Positions 15,618 through 18,598 of a DNA stretch of 18,598 nucleotides are shown piece by piece. The stretch spans positions 1 through 18,598 of the forward strand of contig CAYMLQ010000075.1 of assembly GCA_964390795.1 (NCBI GenBank), given 5' to 3'. Numbering within the stretch: the first letter of the stretch is position 1; the number at the start of each line of letters is the position of its first letter. Made by a program: the position numbers and the translations under genes. The DNA is from CAYMLQ01 sp964390795 (GTDB lineage: Bacteria; Verrucomicrobiota; Kiritimatiellia; RFP12; UBA1067). The notes beneath the pieces are model-generated. The model searched no databases and was not told the origin of the DNA. It was given only the letters and a program-made list of their open reading frames with translations.

Positions 15618-15661
15618 CTAGAAACCCTGCGCCTTTCGTGATTTTCCCGTTCCCCAACGTC
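15618..15661 (+). repeat. 44-base direct repeat, copy 2
   Basis: Gap-free match at 34 of 44 positions to 14461-14504; identical at both ends (CTAGAAACCCT and CCCAACGTC). It runs directly into the hairpin at 15662-15698. Confidence 0.6.
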
Positions 15662-15698
15662 GTCCTCTAGGCACGGCGCAGCCGTTGCCTAAGAGGAC
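15662..15698. repeat. Strong hairpin
   Basis: GTCCTCTAGGCACGGC and GCCGTTGCCTAAGAGGAC pair over about 16 bp with two single-base bulges around a GCA loop. No T-run follows on either strand, so it is recorded as a structured repeat, not a terminator. Confidence 0.6.
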
Positions 15699-15969
15699 TG
15701 GCTAGCATTTATCGAAACCCAATCTGTGTTTTCGTGAACCCTTTTGACAAAAGCAGTGTCAAACTTTCCGCTTACTGGTAGGAGTCAAAGCCATGGACGG
15801 AGAACTGCTTGCCACAGACACTGCGCGTTTCGCCACCCTGAAAAACTGTTGGACATTGACCTGAACGACAGGCGAGGATGGTTCGACCGCGTCGAATCTA
15901 GTCGCCCCGGAGGTCGGAGGTCAGTATGAACTCACGAAATCTCCCTGCCGAATCGGTTTTTGCATTCCC

Positions 15970-16305
15970 TCAACGGCTAACGAGCGCAGATAATAGAGCC
16001 TGTAGCTGAGGAAGATCGCTTGTCACCGTATTCCACACCAGCGGATAGTCCACGCCGAAATAATGGTGAATCAATTTGTCCCGCATCCTCGCCATCGCAC
16101 GCCACTCAATACCGGGATGCTCCGCCTTAAAAGCGCCTGACACTTGTTTTGACGCTTCTCCAATAATCTCAAGGCTCCGCACATAGGCACGTTGGCGGCA
16201 CGCATCGCCCATGAAACGCGCTTCATCGATTGCGCTTGAGTCCGAAAGCAGAAAATCGACTTCATCCAAAATATGCTTCAGCAATTCGTTATGTGAGGGG
16301 GACAT
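15970..16305 (-). CDS. hepT: HepT-like ribonuclease toxin (DUF86)
   Basis: 111 residues, all helical in appearance, of the HepT family: RNase toxins with the active-site motif RX4HXY. Here it is R75-DKLI-H80-H-Y82 (MRDKLIHHYFGVD). In characterised pairs the partner nucleotidyltransferase adds AMP to the tyrosine and so neutralises the toxin. The ATG at 16303-16305 is preferred over a GTG 12 bases upstream because GAGG lies 6 bases before it. The gene overlaps the end of mntA by 17 bases, the antitoxin-first order usual for this system. The catalytic residues are intact, so the toxin should be functional. It sits in the lower-GC accessory strip. Confidence 0.9.
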   Translation of the reverse strand: MSPSHNELLKHILDEVDFLLSDSSAIDEARFMGDACRQRAYVRSLEIIGEASKQVSGAFKAEHPGIEWRAMARMRDKLIHHYFGVDYPLVWNTVTSDLPQLQALLSALVSR

Positions 16306-16591
16306 ATTGCACCTCACTGAGAATGCGCGGCCCCAAATACGGACTCAGACTCTGCGGTGTGACCAGATCGAAATTGACACCGATGTTGTTTTCCAGAAAC
16401 TCGCACAGCCTATTGAAATTGGAGAACGTGTGCCCTTCCGGAGAGAACTCCACCAAAATATCGACGTCGCTGGCTGACGTATCTTCTTCGCGGACAACCG
16501 ACCCGAAGAGACCAATCCGCCTGACTCCCAGACGATTAAGTATCTCTACGTTTGTTCGAAAAAGATCAACAACCTGTTGTTTTCGCGACAT
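16289..16591 (-). CDS. mntA: MntA-like minimal nucleotidyltransferase antitoxin
   Basis: 100 residues of the minimal nucleotidyltransferase family. The defining GSX10DXD motif is G30-S31 followed by ten residues and D42-V-D44 (GLFGSVVREEDTSASDVDIL); a third acidic residue is probably D75 in VNFDLVT. In known MntA/HepT pairs this enzyme modifies the HepT active-site tyrosine using ATP. The ATG at 16589-16591 is chosen because AAGGAA lies 8-9 bases upstream and the protein then has the family's normal length; the frame stays open upstream to 16696 but adds unrelated sequence. Its 3' end overlaps hepT, so the two are co-translated. Active residues intact. Confidence 0.9.
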   Translation of the reverse strand: MSRKQQVVDLFRTNVEILNRLGVRRIGLFGSVVREEDTSASDVDILVEFSPEGHTFSNFNRLCEFLENNIGVNFDLVTPQSLSPYLGPRILSEVQYVPLT

Positions 16592-16838
16592 GAATGCCGT
16601 TCCTTGTGAGTGAGCATCATAAGACACCGTCTGATCAAACTCAAGCCGACGTTTTTCCCAGTGTCGGCAGTTCTTCCATTCGGGTCTCGCGTCCACCTGA
16701 CACTATGCTGCCCTCCGGCGACTGCCTCACGCGTGCGGTGGGGCCGGTGGACACCTGCATCTCTGCGGGCGTGTCGGTCCGCTCGTTGAAGGACTCGGAC
16801 CAGAAACAGCTTTTGCAGTTCCTCAAGAACGAGCGACC
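16592..16838. other. Intergenic gap between mntA and the AsmA-like gene
   Basis: 247 bases. It must hold the mntA promoter and the end of the AsmA-like transcript. A minus-strand frame of 61 codons (16641-16826) looks like no known protein. I see no strong hairpin, terminator or repeat here. Confidence 0.4.
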
Positions 16839-17696
16839 CTATTTGAACAGCTTCTTCAGGCTCTTGGCTGCATCCTCAACCGCCTTCGTTGCCCCTTCGG
16901 CCGCCTCAGACGCGCTCTTTGCGGCATCCGCAGCGCCATCGGTCGAGCCTTTCAGCGCATCGGTTATGCCTCGGGTCGCTTTTTCAGTATCCTTCAACGA
17001 ACTGCCCAGCAAGTCGCCGACCTGTCCGGCCATCGCCGTGACCGCCTGGCTCAGGCTGTTGACAATCGCGTTGATCACCTCGGTGACTGCCTCGACGGGG
17101 GTGGTGCCGCCAGACGCCTTGCCGATGTCTTTGAGCGTCACGGTAGGCAGCGGAATCGTGATCGGCTTGCCGAACGTCCAGGCCGCCGTGCATGAAACCT
17201 TGGCGCTGTTCAGCTCAAACGTCTCGATGACCATTTTCTTGGATGGCTTCTCTTCGCCTGGCGTCTTCGTCTTTGCCTTGGCCTCTTTCTCCGACTTCTT
17301 GGCGTGGGCCAGAATCGCGTCGAAATTGGAAATGCCGTCCTTGCTTTCGAAAGAAATGGCCGGAGCGTCGATCTGAATCTTCTTCACCACAATCGTGTCG
17401 CCCATCAGCGAACGGAGATTCAGACCCACGTCCACCTTGTCCACCGCAAACGCGGGCCGATCCGAATAGCCCTTGGGGTTGCCCACGCTGAGCTGGGAGA
17501 TCGTCATGCTTCCGCTGAGCGGGCTCAAAGACACATTACCAACAGAAACAGGCACCCCCAGCACCATCGGCCCGCCCACAGCCGCCGCTTTTTTGACAGC
17601 CGGGCTGATCCAGAAGGGCAAGGTGAGCACGGCAACGAGCACCAGCACAACCAACGCGACAACCAGGCCGAATAACAGCTTCATCAGTTTCTTCAA
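16839..17696 (-). CDS. Membrane-anchored AsmA/DUF748-like protein with an alanine-rich helical tail
   Basis: 285 residues. One N-terminal membrane segment (about 7-31) is followed by a periplasmic AsmA-like region: LGVPVSVGNVSLSPLSGSMTISQLSVGNPKGY and DKVDVGLNLRSLMGDTIVVKKIQIDAPAISFE, the usual pattern of AsmA/DUF748 proteins linked to outer-membrane lipid transport or integrity. A lysine-rich linker (133-154) precedes a second beta segment, then residues 235-285 are an alanine-rich amphipathic helix with AADAAKSASEAAEGATKAVEDAAK. The start is TTG at 17694-17696 because AAAGGAG ends 6 bases upstream; an ATG at 17727-17729 would extend it by 11 residues but would put that binding site inside the gene. 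The tail is not typical of AsmA. Exact role unknown. Confidence 0.75.
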   Translation of the reverse strand: MKKLMKLLFGLVVALVVLVLVAVLTLPFWISPAVKKAAAVGGPMVLGVPVSVGNVSLSPLSGSMTISQLSVGNPKGYSDRPAFAVDKVDVGLNLRSLMGDTIVVKKIQIDAPAISFESKDGISNFDAILAHAKKSEKEAKAKTKTPGEEKPSKKMVIETFELNSAKVSCTAAWTFGKPITIPLPTVTLKDIGKASGGTTPVEAVTEVINAIVNSLSQAVTAMAGQVGDLLGSSLKDTEKATRGITDALKGSTDGAADAAKSASEAAEGATKAVEDAAKSLKKLFK

Positions 17697-17702
17697 GACG
17701 AT

Positions 17703-17709
17703 CTCCTTT
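17703..17709 (-). promoter_or_regulatory. Ribosome binding site supporting a TTG start
   Basis: AAAGGAG on the minus strand, 6 bases before TTG at 17694-17696. It selects this start for the AsmA-like gene over the upstream in-frame ATG. Confidence 0.7.
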
Positions 17710-17729
17710 CGAAACACATGAGAATGCAA

Positions 17730-17802
17730 CAGGGTTCAGAGTTCGGGGTTCAGGCAAAGAGCCGCTGACTCTTACCTCCGGAACCCTGACCTCTAAACCC
17801 TG
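17730..17802. repeat. Imperfect inverted repeat between gnd and the AsmA-like gene
   Basis: Arms 17730-17754 (CAGGGTTCAGAGTTCGGGGT...) and 17778-17802 are complementary at 21 of 25 positions. Lying 12 bases after the gnd stop, it could slow or end transcription, but no T-run follows. The arms are made of GGTTCAG-like units. Confidence 0.65.
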
Positions 17803-17814
17803 ACTCCCGATCCA

Positions 17815-18598
17815 TTACACGGTGTACGTCGAAGCGGCGGTGTTGCCTCCGCTCTCCGTCCAGATGTGGTGATAGAACTCGCCACGAGGCTTGTCGACGC
17901 GCTCATACGTGTGCGCGCCGAAGTAGTCGCGCTGCGCCTGCAGCAGGTTGGCCGGCAGGCGGGCGCTGCGGTACGAGTCATAGTAATTGAGCGCCGTGCT
18001 CATGGCCGGAACCGGGATGCCCAGATCCACCGCCGTCTTGATGACCGCGCGCCACGCGTTCTGCGCCTTGGAGATCACCTTCTTGAAGTAGGCGTCGAGC
18101 AGCAGGTTGGCCAACTCGGGGTTGGCGTCAAACGCCTCCTTGATCTTGCCGAGGAAACGGGCGCGGATGATGCAGCCCTGACGCCACACCAACGCGATCT
18201 CGCCGTAGTGCAGATCCCACTTGTACTCCTTGGCCGCGGCGCGCAGCAACTGATAGCCCTGCGCGTACGAGCAGATCTTAGAGGCGTAGACCGCCTGCTC
18301 GAGCTGCTTGACGAAGAGCGCCTTGTCGACTTCGACCTTGACGGCAGGCCCCTTGAGCACCTTGGACGCCGCGACGCGCTCCTCCTTGATGGCCGAGAGG
18401 CAGCGCGCAAACACGGCCTCCGCGATCTGCGGGATGCCGATGCCGAGATCCAGCCCCGCCTGGGAGGTCCACTTGCCCGTGCCCTTCTGCCCGGCCGTGT
18501 CGAGAATGATGTCCACGATCGGCTTGCCCGTCTCCTCGTCATCCTGCGAGAGGATGTCCGCCGAGATCTCGATCAGGTAGCTGTCGAGGTCGCCCTTG
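17815..18598 (-). CDS. gnd: 6-phosphogluconate dehydrogenase, decarboxylating, C-terminal 260 residues, cut by the window edge
   Basis: Gnd oxidises 6-phosphogluconate to ribulose 5-phosphate and CO2 with NADP+ in the cytosolic pentose phosphate pathway. The visible part is the helical C-terminal domain: LDTAGQKGTGKWTSQAGLDLG near its start, WRQGCIIRARFLGKI in the middle, and SALNYYDSYRSARLPANLL-like sequence (here STALNYYDSYRSARLPANLL) followed by QRDYFGAHTYER, which carries residues of the substrate pocket contributed by the second subunit. The N-terminal Rossmann domain is beyond base 18598. The stop is TAA at 17815-17817. Full-length family members have about 470-490 residues, so somewhat over half is here. 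Identity certain. Confidence 0.96.
   Translation of the reverse strand, partial: KGDLDSYLIEISADILSQDDEETGKPIVDIILDTAGQKGTGKWTSQAGLDLGIGIPQIAEAVFARCLSAIKEERVAASKVLKGPAVKVEVDKALFVKQLEQAVYASKICSYAQGYQLLRAAAKEYKWDLHYGEIALVWRQGCIIRARFLGKIKEAFDANPELANLLLDAYFKKVISKAQNAWRAVIKTAVDLGIPVPAMSTALNYYDSYRSARLPANLLQAQRDYFGAHTYERVDKPRGEFYHHIWTESGGNTAASTYTV

Larger units (their letters stand above)
15295..15969. other. Accessory non-coding region with hairpins and gene scraps
   Basis: No intact gene in 675 bases. Structures seen: CCTGCGC/GCGCAGG (15398-15419), AGACC/GGTCT (15605-15619), a 44-base repeat copy (15618-15661), a strong hairpin (15662-15698) and TTTGACA/TGTCAAA (15743-15763). A coding-like scrap reads LKDALREVARDLRARLRTNVEV at about 15447-15512, loosely like the tail of type I restriction HsdR subunits. 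A 23-codon frame starts at 15793 with AGGAG 8 bases upstream but ends quickly. The region looks like decayed accessory DNA next to the toxin-antitoxin pair. Confidence 0.5.

Noticed and set aside
16594..17376. 260-codon plus-strand open frame
   Set aside because: Serine/alanine-rich shadow opposite the AsmA-like gene, which has a membrane anchor and a ribosome binding site.

Overview
The window reads as high-GC chromosome of a Gram-negative bacterium, most likely from the PVC superphylum (Verrucomicrobiota/Kiritimatiellota-like). The main pointer is a 1728-residue secreted protein with autotransporter-associated beta-strand repeats, a class very common there. The abundance of structured dispersed palindromes fits but is not proof. 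Ordinary housekeeping genes are mixed with a lower-GC accessory strip at about 14.1-16.7 kb.

Layout. (1) 1-976, minus: 5' part of peptide chain release factor 3 (prfC), cut by the window edge. (2) 977-1566: a 590-base repeat-rich intergenic region. (3) 1567-5822: two family-5 (oligopeptide-type) periplasmic solute-binding proteins placed tail to tail 12 bp apart; the second follows tsaB (tRNA t6A synthesis) through an ATGA stop/start overlap. (4) 5859-11045, minus: the giant beta-strand-repeat protein with PA14-like, LamG-like and discoidin-like inserts. (5) 11315-13998, plus: lutC followed by a fused lutB-lutA, an iron-sulfur L-lactate oxidation module, divergent from the giant gene. (6) 13999-15969: accessory strip with palindromes, gene scraps and a membrane-protein gene interrupted by a palindromic element. 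(7) 15970-16591, minus: an MntA/HepT toxin-antitoxin pair. (8) 16839-17696, minus: a membrane-anchored AsmA/DUF748-like protein. (9) 17815-18598, minus: C-terminal part of 6-phosphogluconate dehydrogenase (gnd), cut by the window edge.

The most unusual content is a set of small modular palindromic elements. Two 113-bp copies (1101-1213 and 11151-11263, inverted relative to each other, 108/113 identical) have perfect 19-bp terminal inverted repeats enclosing two hairpin arms whose four-base loops, CTTC and GAAG, are complementary. A third element (about 147 bp, 14757-14903) has different termini but the same plan. It interrupts an open reading frame; removing it with one copy of the flanking TAA restores one continuous frame. 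A single hairpin arm of the same layout lies inside the signal-peptide codons of a solute-binding protein (5068-5094). I infer a family of non-autonomous, modular mobile or structured repeats; no transposase lies in the window.

The genes do not form one pathway. Peptide-binding proteins, lactate oxidation and a large surface-type protein suggest a heterotrophic life on organic substrates, but that is inference.
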